Both the position numbers and the translations under genes were made by a program. A stretch of 64,000 nucleotides of DNA from Dentipellis sp. KUC8613. Lineage: Eukaryota; Basidiomycota; Agaricomycetes; Russulales; Hericiaceae. This document shows positions 36,971 to 50,473 of the stretch, in pieces. The notes beneath the pieces are model-generated. The model was given only the letters and a program-made list of their open reading frames with translations. It was not told the DNA's origin and searched no databases. Every line of letters starts with the position of its first letter. Within the stretch, counting starts at the first letter, position 1. The DNA lies in assembly GCA_002286715.1 (NCBI GenBank), contig NSJX01000043.1, positions 126,180 to 190,179 of the forward strand, written 5' to 3'.

Positions 36971-39334
36971 GGTTCGGGACGTGCTGCGAGTGGTATCGTC
37001 GGTTGGGCGGTGGTGAAAGCAGAGAGCAATGCTGCGATTCATGATCGCCGATGATGCTGGCACTTATATGAGACGTGCACTTCGCTAGCCGGCCTCGGTA
37101 CCCTTCAGGCATCCGGCGTAGAGCAGGGATCATCACATGGAAAGGCTTGTTATGCGATACCCGGGCAGAATTGTCGCTGCGCCCGAGTGCGTAAGTCTCC
37201 GACTCGGATTCGAACGCGGTGATTATACCCCACAACTACTCGAGTACATCCACGAGATTTATTCTAATTTAATCTCGAATAATACGGACGCTAGCTCCTA
37301 TGTTTCTACTTCAGACGAAGGACTAAGAGGTATAGTTCACGTAAAAAACACCCTGACTGTGATGAAGCTGTTGCTCTAGTCGTTGCCAGTCAGCCCCGCA
37401 CCGGAAGAGGCAACCCCGAGAACATGGCCGATGTGGGGAAAATATCACGGGATCAAATTACGTAAGCGACAGGACACACTTAAGTGACTCCGACTCGGCA
37501 GGGCACTGGTTGTATTGAACTTGAATGTTTCTTACTACCCGATTCCTTCTATGCCGGGTTCTCTTCGTCCAGAAAATAGCGAAACACGAGCCAAATGTTA
37601 ATTTCTTATCTCCGTGGCGGCTTGGTCGAAGGTAAACTCCGTACGTTCTGTCTTACCTTACTGACGGTGCGATGTTTGACAATAACTGCTAGGCTTGTTC
37701 GTTCGTCGATGATCTACGCAACAAGGTTCAGTTATTTTGATATCAAGGTTTCCCCAGCAAATTGAAAGTACGTCGTCTGACTTCTACGCTCGACGAGACA
37801 GGCTGCGGCATGGGTAAAAGCAGATCGATTGCTGGGCGACAGGGCCCGAGGCCGACCGCCTGACCTATTAAAAGCTTCCGGGTCGGAAACCGACCGTTCC
37901 CTTGAAGGATGAAAGCTTCCCGCGACTTGCTGTTCGGGAGAGACACCATTCTGAAAACCCACAACATGGTCTCCAGTCACAACGCGACGCCTTGGAGATC
38001 TCCGCGAGATCTCACACGTATGCATTGCCCGCGCTCGCTTCTCTGTTTCATTTCAGTCCCATACAATCGCCTTCCCGACTCTCAGACCCTGAAGATTCGA
38101 CGAGCTCGAAGTTCGAAAGGCTAAGTTTCTCCTCGCGTCTCGCGTCTCGCTCGACCCCTTCGCCAGCCAATGCTCTCACCGGTAGGCGTCTGCTGACCAC
38201 GAGCTCTCTGCTGCCCCAGCTGTCCACACTTCTCTGCTGTGAGTGCTTCCCGACACGTAATCCTGCCCCTCACTCCCCCCGCACGTATGCTTCCCGTCCC
38301 AGCCCCAGCCTGACACGGCCCTGACGCGTCATGTCATGTCCACCCCATGCCATACTCCCGTCCATTCGCACATGGCTGCGCGACAGCACTCCACAGCCCA
38401 GCCCTCGCGACACGCGGACCCGAGGACGCTCCACGCAGACACCGAAGCACGAAGCCTACCTGCAAGAACAGCTGGAAACGAACAAGACAGCCTGGCCAGG
38501 CCCAGCGGGATGCCCACGTGGGGAGGCAGCCGCCGCACGCGCGGGGGCGCGTATCCTGCCCCCCGCGCCATGTGGCCCGCGCTCTCACACGCGTCCGCGT
38601 CCCGCAGTCATGGGACTGCGCCGCTTCCCTTCGATGGAACCTTCGCACAAACGCTGTACGTACAGTCCTGGCCTGTCGCCCGCATCCGGAAAAACCCCCC
38701 GTCTGTGGGCCGGGCGGTTTCCACAGCGGGCGGGCCTTGCTTCTTGGCTTGGCGGTGGCAGGCGCGACGGTTGTGCGCGGGCTGAGCGCCGTTCTATCTT
38801 TGTGCGGTGCGAGTGTCGGGTTGTGTGTGTTGTGCTGGGCCCCCTTCTGGTTTGGAGGTGAGCTGGCGGGCGCGGCGTCATCGCTGATGATAGATGGGGC
38901 GGCAGGGACGACGTATGGGCGGCTCGTGTCCAGGCGAAACTGACCGTCAGTCCGATAGTATCACTTACGGCGCGCTGGTCTTGATGACATCAAGGCGGGC
39001 GGGGCACACAAGACAGATGCGGTACATGCTACATGAGGCGTGATTGTGTTTTTACGATACGGCTACGACATGGATACAGGATGGCGAACGCGGTGCTGAC
39101 GAGACGGGGCGCAGAGCAGGGAGATAATAGCGCGATGCGGAGGCGAAACCTGCACTGTGTGTGAGATAGCGGGAAAGCGATGATTAAGAAACCCGAGTAC
39201 GATTCAAGTCCTGGCTGTAAACTACTTGGCCACCGGTTACCGATGCGACGAAACCCCAAGAAAGTAAGAAATAATCAACAGTCCACCACCAATATAAGAT
39301 AGAAGGAGCCTGAGATGTGGGAAGATAAAGATGT
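36971..39334. other. Intergenic, GC-rich
   Basis: About 2.4 kb. Several plus-strand frames overlap at 38331-38943 in three phases at once, a sign of GC bias and not of coding. No recognisable domain. Confidence 0.45.
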
Positions 39335-41063
39335 CTAGCGTTCCTCCAATTTTATGCGATCCCAATAGCTCATGGGAGGCAAGGTATGAGGATCCGAGGC
39401 GTTCATAGAAGAGAGCAGGCTGCCGTGCGGAGCCTGAGGAGGAAGGTCGGGTGCATGGAGGGCGGGCGGGTGCGGAAGCGTCGAAGATCGCGAGTGGTGA
39501 AGAGGCGGCCTCAAATCATCCTGCGAGCTATGCGGATACGGCGACCCACCAATCCGCGACGTCGTTTGCGACAAGAACGAGACGTGGTCGTACTTGATAG
39601 CGCCCGCGCCCCTGCTGCCGTACGACGCGTGCTCGTGGAGACGCACCGATGACGAGAACGCGTCGGCGTGACCAGGATTGGGCGTCGCAGACACGGAGGG
39701 CCGGTAATTGTCGACAGCCGGATCCTCGCTTGCGAAGAACGAGGACGAAATGGGATGATATCGATGCGATGACTGCGCCGAGAGCTGTGGGGAAGTGCTC
39801 GAAGCACTCGACGATGTGTGCGATGTAGCTGTGGACCACGGGCGATGCGGCGGCGGGGAGTACATGTCGTGCTTCATGCCTGGAGGCCCAGGGCCCAGAG
39901 CCCTGTCACGCGCGCCGCCCGCGTTTAATGGCGGAATCAATGGCCAAGCTGAGCTGCTGCTGCTCCGGCCGCGCGAGCCGCGGCCTAACCCATCTGCGCC
40001 ATTCCAAAACCCATAATCGCCCATAGAGTCCGAGGAATAGGCGCTAGCCGGTGGTAGATGGTTGTCCTGCAGGGACAAGCGCGAACCATATGGATGCGAG
40101 TGCTCGCTGCTGTCGGAAAGGGTCGACTGCGAGGTTAAGGAGGATAGAGAGGAAGACACATCCGAAGGTGAGCGATGGTGCAGAGGGGAGATCTGCGAGA
40201 CACGCGACGGGCTGAAGTGATTGGTTGGAAGGTCCGAAATAGGATAACTGTACGAAGCCGCTGTGCCATGAGGATGCGGGAGGCCCGCGGACCCGTCGTA
40301 TCCTAAGGCACCGGGGTGGTGACCACTGCGAGAGGCCGCGAATTCCCGCTGCGAAGAGTAAGCAGCCTCGTCACCGTCGCCCGCTGTGGGATACTCGTAA
40401 TCCTGAAAACCCGATACATCATCGCCGGTATCACCTGATGGACTGGGATTGTGCGGAGGGTTGAGCGTGGCATCGGACCTTCGCTTCCTGCGGGAATTGT
40501 TCGGTCGTCGCCTGTAAACGTAGTCCGGATACTTGGTGTTGAAGGTCTCCTTCAAGCGCTTCGCCTGATTAAGGTAGAATTGCTTGTCGGACTGGATAAG
40601 AGGGGTCAGCAGACAACGTCGAGAAGCGAGCATTCATACACCGACCGCGTCCATCGAGTTCCACTCCTTGCTCAAAATTTTGCTAATCTCGCCGGTGCGC
40701 ATCATCTGGTTCTCAGCAGACACCTGTGGTCGCCTGCGACGCGCAAATATCATGAAGGCATTCATAGGGCGCTTGGGCGTGCCATCGTTGTTCAGAGTCT
40801 GCGCGGTCAATTGTGTATCCTCTGGAGGATGAAGAGGTGAGAACGACAACGCGGCCCTCTAAAATGTATGCAGACTTACCAGCAGTGTCCGATTCCGTCT
40901 TGGAACTCTGGGCATAGTGGGGGTAGCCAAGACTATCCTCTGAGCTCGACAACGACCCATCCCTCTCGTGCGCGTGCCGTTCGTCTGGAACGGTAGGAAC
41001 AAATACGGCATTTTCCGGGCTATCTGGGCCATGCTGTGCAACGGCCATGTCGAAGCGACTCAT
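39335..41063 (-). CDS. HMG-box (MATA_HMG/Sox-like) transcription factor
   Basis: Three exons (40880-41063, 40646-40821, 39335-40591) give 538 aa. The HMG box spans about residues 77-146: PKRPMNAFMIFARRRRPQVS, MMRTGEISKILSKEWNSM, and SDKQFYLNQAKRLKETFNTK ending YPDYVYRRRP. This is the sequence-specific MATA_HMG/Sox type. A basic RRKRR follows as a likely nuclear signal. The long C-terminal region is Ser/Pro/His-rich and disordered. Fungal relatives with this layout control mating, fruiting or hyphal programmes; the target set here is not known. The upstream intergenic region is long (4.9 kb), as is common for developmental regulators. Confidence 0.92.
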
Positions 41064-44000
41064 GGCGCGCAAAGGCGGGGGAAGGGATGCTCAGCGAGAA
41101 ATAGGACGAATGCGCAGGGGAGGGTAGGACACGGGAGGCGTCTGTCTGGCGTGCGATATGGGCAGCCAGTGGAGCTTGCGGTGTGATCGGGACGGGCGCG
41201 GGTCTCAGTTAGATCGTAGACCGAAGGACGGGTGCCTATATACAGCTGGGCGTGAGGGCGAGATGCTGATAGAGGAGGAAGGGGGACACGGGTGCTGATC
41301 GCAGCCGCGGAGGGACAAGCGAAGACCTGGGGAAAGAAGGAACGGGGTAATATGCGAAAGAAAAGCGTTCATGAAGAGGGAATCTGAGAATCTGGTGATG
41401 CTGGAACGATTGACACCGGCTCACAACGCTCCAACGAGACCCTCGAAGGAGCTGTGTTCACGTTGTGACCACAGGCACGGTTGGACCAATGATGGATTCC
41501 CCGTCCCGACCGCTCCTTTTTCCCAGCATTTCGAATATTCCACCGCCAGGGAACGGCCACTGGGAGATATCCAGCGCACGGGCGCATCCTCCCAACTTGC
41601 CTTTTAGGATTTTACCGGTTTTCCCCTTGCCGTATCCGGGCTAGCCTCGATGAGAAGCTGTCCACGTCCCAGTTTCCAGAGCCGAAACGAGTCAGTCCCT
41701 TGATCTTCCACCGATTCGAATCCCAGTCTCCTCTGCTCCCTGCCCACGTTCCAGACCCCCTCCTCCCTCCTCCCCGCGTAACCATCCCTCCCGATCTCCC
41801 CGTCCAATCCGGATCTTGGCGCCCAGATCTTAGGAGCGTCTCCCGCACCCCGAGCGGAGATCGCGGCATTTAGATTCCGCACTCTCCTCCTCCCTGCTTG
41901 GGCGACAGGAGTCTCTCTCTTTGCCCCAGCCTCAGCGGCCCGCAACCGTGCCACGCGCCGCATGCGTGACCGCCTCTCGTTGATCCAGCATATCCCCGAG
42001 GACCACCCGTCCCGACCACCAGCCCCGCTGGCCAGTCTTCGAATCTCACCTGCTCGCCCCGGGTCGGATTTTGCGGACGACTCGTCCGCGGAAACACATT
42101 CAGTGCGGCCCAGTCGCCAGGATCTATCGCTGCGGGATCTCGCCCGCGACCCTCATTCAATGCCAGAATCTCCTGCTTATCACGCACTGACATGGATCGT
42201 GGCATCTCACCACCGCTTTGATCCGCGGCAGCAGCACACCGAGCGCGAGCTCCCACCGCGCTCGATGCTCCCCACTTCTGCCTGAACTGTGGCCTCCTGA
42301 GCCTAGTGCCAGCCGACGCACCAATCGCACGACGTCCAATCCACTGCGGACACGCATGACCCCCGTCCGCGGTCTGCCGGTGCGCTGTCCGCCCGGCCAT
42401 CAGCCAGGTATGCATCGAGTTCGCAGCAGCGCTGCGCTGCGGTTAACTGCGCTTGCACAACTGAATACCTTGGCTTTGCAGATCACCTTCGGTGCCTAGA
42501 TTCCGCCCGCGAACCTGCGCTCCCCGCCCGCTGCAGCATCGCGAAGATCGCTCCGTCCGCCGCCTGCACGCAGCAGCATGCCCGCGCGCAAGACGCCGCC
42601 CAGCTGAGCGTCCTGCGCGCAGATATTGTGCGATCCAGACGGGGACGAGACTAGGAAAGGTGGCCTGTCGAACTGACGTAGCGGCCTGCCCCCCTCTTTA
42701 CATAACACGACCATGCCCGATCGGGTCCGGTCAGCCATAGGATTTAGACTAGGAAGAATACAGCAGCGTACCACGATCGCGTTCGTTCTGTCGTTCCAAA
42801 GACGGACAGTCAATTCAGTAACGGACCATGCATATTGGAGCCATGCCGTATCCGACTTCGCAGATCCGAGACGCCCGATGCCGCCAAAGTCCAAGGTCCG
42901 CACACACCCCTGCGCTGCTGTCGTCGGCTGCTATAACCTGCGCGAAAAATGCGGCATGCAGCGTGCTGCATATCAGGCTCGCAATATGCTGCGTTCGGTG
43001 ATCCAGATGCCACCTGCCGCTTCTGCGCCCCAACAATTGTCATGCCGGCAGTCGCAGCGTATGACCTGTCCCAGTCATCATCTCATAGGGTTTGGGAAGC
43101 GGCTTACAAAGTTCCTAATCTCCACCCTGCGTGCGCACGCAGCCCCTATGGGTATGCGGTGGGCGATCACAAGATGGGTCCGTGCGTTGCGCGCCGTGCA
43201 ATCTGCGCACATAACTCGACGGATCACTGCGTGCCGCACGTTCCTTCATGCCTGGACGCCTCACGTATCAGACTCCCCGAGACCACGACCTCGTAACGGC
43301 GTTCGATCGAAAGCTATCGCTTCCGCACCTGACGCGACACGAGGGGTGACAACCATCAAAAGACGTGACAGGCGCATCAGGGCGTGAAGAAGATACGTTA
43401 TAATCTATGCCGTTTGGGACGCTGGTTTGGGGGCGAAGCTTAGACGCGTTGCCTGTATAACCTGTGCACGAAAGGAGATCGCTCGCCCAAACGCAGAGCC
43501 TGGGCGACCTCAGCCCGGTGCCGCAGACAAGACGGTCAAAGACGTGTACAGGCAAGAGGGAAGCTGTCACTGCTCACCAGAGTATCCACCCAGGAACAGT
43601 TGGGCGAGCGTGCCGTGCTGACAGAAGTGCCGCACCTTCTGCGTGCCATGAATCTCGCTTGCTCGTTTCCTCCGTAAGGGCGGCCCCCGCCAAGGTGACG
43701 GTGCCGATCTACAAGAAAGATATCGTCAATCCTGCCGCTGGGAACCGAATTTAATATAGAATTTGTAGCGGCACGATCTCCAGCGAGGGAATCCTTGTGA
43801 CTTGGCGTTTTCTTTAAATGCCGGGTGCCGTGTTGCTCTGGCAGACGACAATCAGTGGCAGTCATCTGTTGAGCAGAATCAGATGATGTGATAATCGTGG
43901 ATTGATGAACCGTCGGAATGATACGCTGCTTGCCAGACCGTCTTCTTGGGCGTACTCGGCGGCGCTCCGTGCGCACCAGGACGGTTGAGGTGAACGCTCA

Positions 44001-45136
44001 ATGTCCCTGGCGCGAGCGATGACAAGCTCCTCGGACACGTAGGCTTGTCAGTTTCATTGCCAGTGGCGTCACACCAACACTAAACGTATTTTTGCCGTCT
44101 GAGCATTGTGATCGTATATCTGAGGGGGACCCGGCGCTGGCGGCCCTCCGTGGCTCCGTGGGCAGCCTCCGAATAATCGAAAATTACGGGGGCGCACAAA
44201 AAATCGGCATCGGGTACGATTGCAATCGTGATCGAGAGGCTCGGCACGGAGCGCATGGCATGCAATAGGACAAGTTGCCTGTGTATGGTAAGTAAGAAAG
44301 ATGGATGAGAAGGCCGCGGAGGCAGTTGCAGCTGTATCGAGAGGACAACACACCTCCTTGTTCGCGGAAGGCATAATCGATCTTCTTGAGAGTAAACCAC
44401 CACACCAACCGCCTGGTTGCAGTTTGCCAACTTTGATCCTATCTGGCACTTATGCCGCATCACAATTTGTGCCATGGCCATCGCAGACCGCTCGTCTGGT
44501 TGACCTGACGTGCGAGCCTGCGCGCAAGTGGCGGTCCGGTTGCTGACACAACGGCCGCGATGGAAGTACCAACTCGGGGCTGCAGCGAAGCCTGCCGCGA
44601 GTCGAACCTCTCCTGCACTTGGGTAGCGCGAGAAGCGTTCAGGAGATCGACCGCTCTGGTGGTCATGAGAAAACTAAAAATACGTATGGCACAGCCCGAA
44701 GCCGACTACGTACGGGGGTATCGGCCACTTGTATGTTTCCACCCCCATCGTAGAAACGAGGCCTGGGCCTCTGAGGAGAGAGGCATACCCGTTGAGAGGA
44801 TGGTTACCGTATCGGACCGTGAGAAATTTATTGATGGGAGTGTAGGGAAGAAACCTACGCATTTCGAACAAAGAAGACACCCAGGGTGGTGTCACTCCTC
44901 ACGGTTGTCGCTATTTTCGCGTGAGTGTGGTATAGGCTCGATGTTGAGAACCAATGGAAGGTAGGACGCTCCGCACGATGCCGCACGCCACTGATTCGCC
45001 GCCAACTGCGTGGCCATCGTTGCATCAATCGTGTCGGATGGCACCGCAACGGACGGCATGTGAAGCCAACAGGCTTGGCTGGTGATCACATTGTAAATGA
45101 GACATCTGCACCGGGGACTAGCTGAGGCACCGAGTT
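41064..45136. other. Gene-poor region
   Basis: About 4 kb without a supportable gene. The first part is GC-rich with overlapping frames on both strands (41600-43400). At 44069-44481 the minus strand is open in three frames with possible coding fragments (for example KKIDYAFREQGGVLSSRYSC), but no start, stop or splice pattern holds them together. No transposon ends or long repeats noticed. Confidence 0.4.
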
Positions 45137-45660
45137 CATGAACCGCACATGGAGAACACATTACTTAGAACATCTCCGAATATTGCTATATCCGTCTTGG
45201 ACGTCATGATCACTGCTGCCCTGCACCTGAGGGATATTTGCTGCAGATGAACATTAACTGCTAGTAGGTAAACAATATGACACTTACCGGACAGGCAATA
45301 TGCGTCGCTTTCACAGAGCTTGGCGTCAGCAAGTTCCGCAAATTTACTGCTCTGAACTTCACAGTATTGTTGCCACCCTGTACTGGGCCTGCAGCCAAAG
45401 GCGGCCCTGCAACGAGTTCGATCAGATTTGCCGATGAAGGAGGAGTAATTGAAAAGAAATCGGCAAGAAACAGATCTTCGTTGCATAATCCAGATCCGAG
45501 GGGATGATGGAATCCAAGGTCATATCTTGTGTAAGCCTGCTCCGACAGAATCCTACTACAGTAGCGCTAGATCATCGATGTCTAGCACTTTAGCATGAAG
45601 CAACCTCGCAATTAGTGCTCGAAGATGTTCCAGGGAATCTTGGTGCTCGATGACATGACA
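45137..45660 (-). pseudogene. Possible coding remnant, frame-disrupted
   Basis: On the minus strand, 45281-45520 reads like protein: GSGLCNEDLFLADFFSITPP, NLIELVAGPPLAAGPVQGGN, FRAVNLRNLLTPSSVKATHI, ending at a GTAAGT donor. A downstream exon could begin QISLRCRAAVIMTSKTD and stop at 45137. Upstream, another frame encodes CHVIEHQDSLEHLRALIARL and HAKVLDIDDLALL then stops at TAG TAG; one base shift would join it to the next segment (YCSRILSEQAYTRYDLGFHH). I see no start codon. It may be a decaying gene or an intron-rich gene whose exons I cannot place. No family recognised. Confidence 0.3.
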
Positions 45661-45980
45661 TCATCATCTGCCCGATATCCAGTCGTTCTGATTGACTTGA
45701 TTCTTCTCTGAATGTATGGGCAATACAGTTGTATTGGAGGCCGGAGGCGATTGGAGATGCAGATGAAGAGAGAGGTAAACGCGTCAGAAGAACTGAATTG
45801 CGGGGCTTGCCCGAGTCACACGACGCGTGACATCACGGCGCGGCGCGTGTGTCACGCTCTGTGTATCGTCGATCACGCACTTGCAAGCGCTTCCCTTGAC
45901 CGCTCCCTCCTCCAAGCTTTGGCTCCTTCAACCTTTGTATCTCTTCAAGCTAACTCAGGAGCTTGTTATACGACTCTTTT

Positions 45981-48900
45981 ATGCCGCTCTTTGAAGGCGT
46001 CAAGTATTTCTTTCCCCCAACTCTCTCGTCTGAGCGTCAAGCACAACTCACAGTCTTGCTGACCGCGAACGGCGCGTCGCCAGTTCCCCTTGATGAAGCC
46101 ACGCATGTCATTACGAACTCTCATGAGTTTGAAGGGAAGGAGGACGTGAAACCGGGAGTTGCGGTGGTGACGGTGCGTTCCGCTCTGCTGATCTCAGACG
46201 CGGGTGGTCATCGTCTCTCGGATGCAATTCTATACAGGACTACTGGGCCGAGCGCTCTCTCTTGCTGGGCAAGCTGCAGTCGTAAGTCGCGTCAAACACG
46301 CAACAGGACCTGCTCACCGCTGAGATCTGTCATAGTGCGCTACACTACTCCCCCGACCCCTCGATGCTATTCTCAGGGATTGTGGCATGTGCGACTGACG
46401 TGCGTGTCAAGCACAGGAATCCCTTGATGCAGAGCTGATGGGGATATATTGCGCAGCTGTCCACGTCTGATACTGAGGTGCTCTCAGCCGGCATTACTGC
46501 CCTCGGCGGGCAATGGCGTCCTGGCCTCACCCGCGAGGTGACCCATTTATTCGCCGTCGCGCCTGGCTCGGACAAGTACAACACCGCGATGCATTTTCAG
46601 AAGGACACGCGGATGAAGGTGCTCGTGCCGCATTGGTTTGACGATTCCGTGCGGCTGGGCATACGCGGCCTGCCGACGGCCATGTACGAATGGCCAGATC
46701 CTGCCGTACTGAAGTCGGGAAAAGGTGTAGACGCGCTGGCCGAGAGCGCTGGCACTGACTCCCGTGCGCAAGGCAGGCTATCTGGAGAAAAGAAGACACT
46801 TTACAAAACAGCGCTGATGGCGGCGGGCCAGGAAGGCCAAGTTGCACGCACCGAGCGTGATATCTGGCGAGGCAGGCGCATTTTGCTCAGTTCCGATCTG
46901 GAGCTCTCCGATGGTAGGAAGGGCGTCGTGGAAGCAGGAATTATTCGGACCGGCGGCTTCATGCTTCACACTGATCCTGAGAACGAGGAATCTCAGATGG
47001 ATGAGGCCGATGTCTTGATCTCGAGATACAGGTGGGGTCCACTGTACATCAAGGTGCGGATAATGCTCTGGGGTCTGTCGGTCTGCATTCACGCTGACAC
47101 CCTGGGAAGGCAGTCAAGGGTCACAAGTTGGTGGGGACCCTGACCTGGTTATTCCATGTGGAGACGATCGGGACGGTCTCTGCTCCCACTGCGCAACTGC
47201 TACACTACCCGATACCGAAGAAACCTATCGATGGGTTCGCTTCGCATGTGCGTGTCTCTCTGTTACGTCGCCGTGGTTCGTTTCTGATGCTGGGGGGCGA
47301 GTAACAGGAAATTACCGTGACAAATTACACGGGCGAGTCTCGCGAGTACCTCAAGAAGCTTATCACGCTTATGGGGGCCACCTTCACTCCAAGCATGTCA
47401 GGTCGGAATACCGTCCTCATTGCAGCGTAGTACGTCCGATCGCTGCGTATCTATCTGATCGCTGTTCCTGATGCACAGCCCATACCAGTCTCTCGGGCGT
47501 CAAGACTGCAAAGGCACGGAACTGGTCGATCCCCGTCGTAAATCACACATGGCTCGAGGACTGCTTCGTGCAGTGGAAAAATTTGACCGTGGGCCAAGAG
47601 AAGTACGTATCCTTCCCGCCCGGCGTGGATTTCGCGGAGGTCCTGGGAGAGCGGGGCGTGGGCAGGGCTGCCGTCCAGGACACGCTCTGGGAGCTCGAAA
47701 CGGAGTCGGACTCGGCAAAGAAAGTCCACCCTCAGCCAAGCCTGACTAAGGATCAGCAGACCGCCGTGGCGTCTACTGCCGCAGTTGAGGCTAGTGCAAG
47801 GGATGCCAGGGAAGTCGAGGACGAAGTCGCCATCATCGACGACGTCGCGCCTATGGATGTCGATGAAGACGCTGGACCAGGGGGAGATGAAATTCCCGGA
47901 GACGCACAGCCGCGGGTTTCCAGACCGACTGCTGCCTCAGATGCGGACGACGAGGACGACGAGCCCTTGGATGCCGATGAAGTCTTGAATGCCAAGGCGC
48001 GGCAGCGAGCAGATCGCAAGGGGAAGGGCAAGGCTCTGCCCGTCCAATATCGCTCGAAACGATCTGCGCGCATCAAGTCGCCCGAACGGTCAAGCGTCGA
48101 GGAAGCGAGACACGCCCTCGAGGTCATGGACGTCGACGAGTCCGAGGCTGGGCCGTCCAAGCGGCACGCGCGACCCAAAGCCCCCGTCAGCGCTGGCAAG
48201 CCTCGAAGAGTCGCCACGCCCGAGGACGGCGAGGACAATGACGACGATGACGAGCAGCCCCCCGCTCACGCGACCACGCACGCACGCGCCGCAAATCAGC
48301 CAATTTCTCCATCCGTGGGGGGTACCGCCGCTAAATCGCCCACCAAGTCGCCGATCAAGCCGCCCGCGAAGGGGGCTGCATTGACGCCCCGCCGCACGGT
48401 CTCCGTCCTCATGCCGCCTGTAGGCACCGGGCGCGCCATCATTGCGACCCCGCGCTCCGCGAAGGCTGGCGAGCCCGGCACGAGGGCCGCTGTGGGCAGT
48501 CTGCCGGATGTGTCGGCGGGTGATGAGGAGCCGAACACGACGCGCAGGCGGCCCCCCAAGGCACATGCGCCGGACACGAGCATCGACGGCGCGGCTGAAA
48601 CTCCGTCGACCACCGGCCGGCTGCAGAGGTCCGCTGCGACCCGGGCAACGCAGAAACTGCGAGACGAAATCATGCCGGATGTTATGAATTTCCAGAAGGA
48701 GATGCGGCGGGGGTCAGTCAAGATAGCCGGTGAGACCGACGTGAGGAGTGCGAAGGGAAAGGAGAAGGCGGGTACGACTGCAAAGTCTGCGGGCAAGAAG
48801 CGAGTTTCGCCCGAGACGGACGTTGAAGAGGAGGAGGAGTCGCCGGACGAGCGGAGTCGCAAGAAGCAGAAGTTGGCTAGCTCCAAGGGTAAGGCAGTAG

Positions 48901-49915
48901 CTGTTGACTCCGCCGACGACAGCGAAGACGAACATGTGGCCAAGGTTGTCAAGAAAAAACCAAGTCATGGCACTCATCTTGGACACAAGCGACGCGACAG
49001 CGCTACCGCAGACCATCGTAGTAAGAAGGCTCAGGAGGAAGTGGAGAGCGGCGGAGCGAGTGCTGGGTAAGTTGTTTGACTGAATCCGTCATCAGATTTC
49101 TGACCCAATTTTGCTGTCGCAGTGCTTCAGCGACGCATCCGATCAGAATCCTGACAACCGGTGTCAAGCTGTCCGACGATGTGGTGAAGGTCTGTTAATT
49201 TTGTTCCCCAGCACGGGTGAGCCCCCACTGATGATGGCTCAATGTCCCATGTCCATTCCAGGGCTTGACCAAACTCGGAGCCAAGATGGTGTCCAAACCG
49301 AGCGAGTGCACGTATCTCGTCCTCAAGAGCCTCGGCCGCACGGAGAAGCTGCTCTGCGCCATGGCGGTGGCTCCGTGCATCGTGACGGAAAAGTGGGCGA
49401 CTGCATCGGTCGCCGCGAAGCAGTTTCTGCGTACGTCACGCGGGAATGGAAGTTCATATTCTCCACTGATCGCGTTTACAGCGGTGGACCGATATCAGCC
49501 TGCTGATGTCGAGAGCGAAAAGCGGTATCGCTTCAAGCTGAAGGAAGCACTGGAACGTGCGAAGGAGAACGGGGGTCAGCTGTACTCGGACATGGTCTTC
49601 TACGTTACACCCAAGGTGCCGGTGGACAAGAAGTTGCTGAAGAATGTCGTAAATGCACACGGTGGTCAAGTGAGTCTCTTATTGCAGCCCACGGTTCATT
49701 GGCTGATGTGACTGCAGTTCCGCTCGCAAACGCCGACAACTCGTGGACTGGGAGGCAAAGATAACCACTACGTGATATCCTGTCAAGAGGACGCTTCGAT
49801 ATGGCGCCCAATCGCTCAAGCCGGCCACACGATCTATAACCACGAGCTCCTTCTAACCAGTGCTCTCACCCAACAAATCGACTGGGAGAACCCACTGCAT
49901 CGTCTCAGTGGTTGA
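45981..49915 (+). CDS. Multi-BRCT genome-maintenance protein (Brc1/Rtt107-like)
   Basis: Eleven exons (45981-46172, 46238-46281, 46336-46399, 46457-47053, 47110-47247, 47308-47429, 47489-49066, 49123-49189, 49262-49430, 49482-49669, 49718-49915) give 1118 aa in phase. N-terminal BRCT repeats: LFEGVKYFFPPTLSSERQAQ; SAGITALGGQWRPGLTREVT with VPHWFDDSV; a third around 300-345; and ITVTNYTGESREYLKKLITL with IPVVNHTWLEDCF. A long acidic and basic disordered linker follows (about 440-900, rich in Asp/Glu and KKR). Two C-terminal BRCTs end the protein (GLTKLGAKMVSKPSECTYLV; KKLLKNVVNAHGGQ). This four-plus-two layout is that of Brc1/Rtt107/PTIP scaffolds, which bind gamma-H2A and aid replication-fork repair. 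Assignment rests on architecture. Confidence 0.88.
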
Positions 49916-50473
49916 TAAACCCTACCACTGGAGTAATCAGTCGTCCACTGACCACGCCCAGAGTACATTATTACCTCACGGCCTGATTTGAATTTAACCT
50001 CGTTCGCATTGTGCTGATGGAAGACACACTTGTTCGGGAGCGCGGGGGATCATGGGTGTTTGGAAGAAGGTTCAGCGTCAGTCAATATCTGGGTCCCCGG
50101 GCCCCAGGCTTCAATCACGATCTGTCAGTTAGGCTGACTGATATCGGTATCAGAAGACCTCAGTCAGACGTGGGCATAACGAGTAACTGTCCCAGTCAAT
50201 GGCATTTCTGTAAGTGGAAGACACTGCAGACATAGGTATATATCAGTATTATAAGGTATGGTGGGCTTGGGGGTGGGACAAGCATCCTTCCGGTAGGTAC
50301 GTCAGGAGAAGACGGAGCTGCACATGTGTATGAATACATAATATGAAATGGTGGTGCACCGACCAAAGGGAGCGTCGAGAGTCGAGAGTCGAAAGCAAAG
50401 CGGGATACACAGCGAAACTGGAAAGAGCCTCTATGTAATATAAAACAGGTGCGGAGTTGCAGAGCGGAAGCGA
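49916..50473. other. Convergent intergenic region
   Basis: Between the stop codons of the BRCT gene and the SH3-TBC gene. Nothing recognised beyond likely 3' untranslated regions. Confidence 0.5.

Noticed and set aside
38331..38943. Three overlapping plus-strand frames of 149-198 codons
   Set aside because: All three phases are open over the same bases. Composition is GC-biased and no family is seen.
41604..42415. Minus-strand frames of 119-181 codons upstream of the HMG-box gene
   Set aside because: No splice logic, no domain, and plus-strand frames overlap them.
45981..47143. Alternative intron in the BRCT gene starting at GTGGGG (47032)
   Set aside because: It leaves no acceptor in the right phase. 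Using the GTGCGG donor at 47054 joins exons cleanly into AVKGHKLVGTLTWLF.
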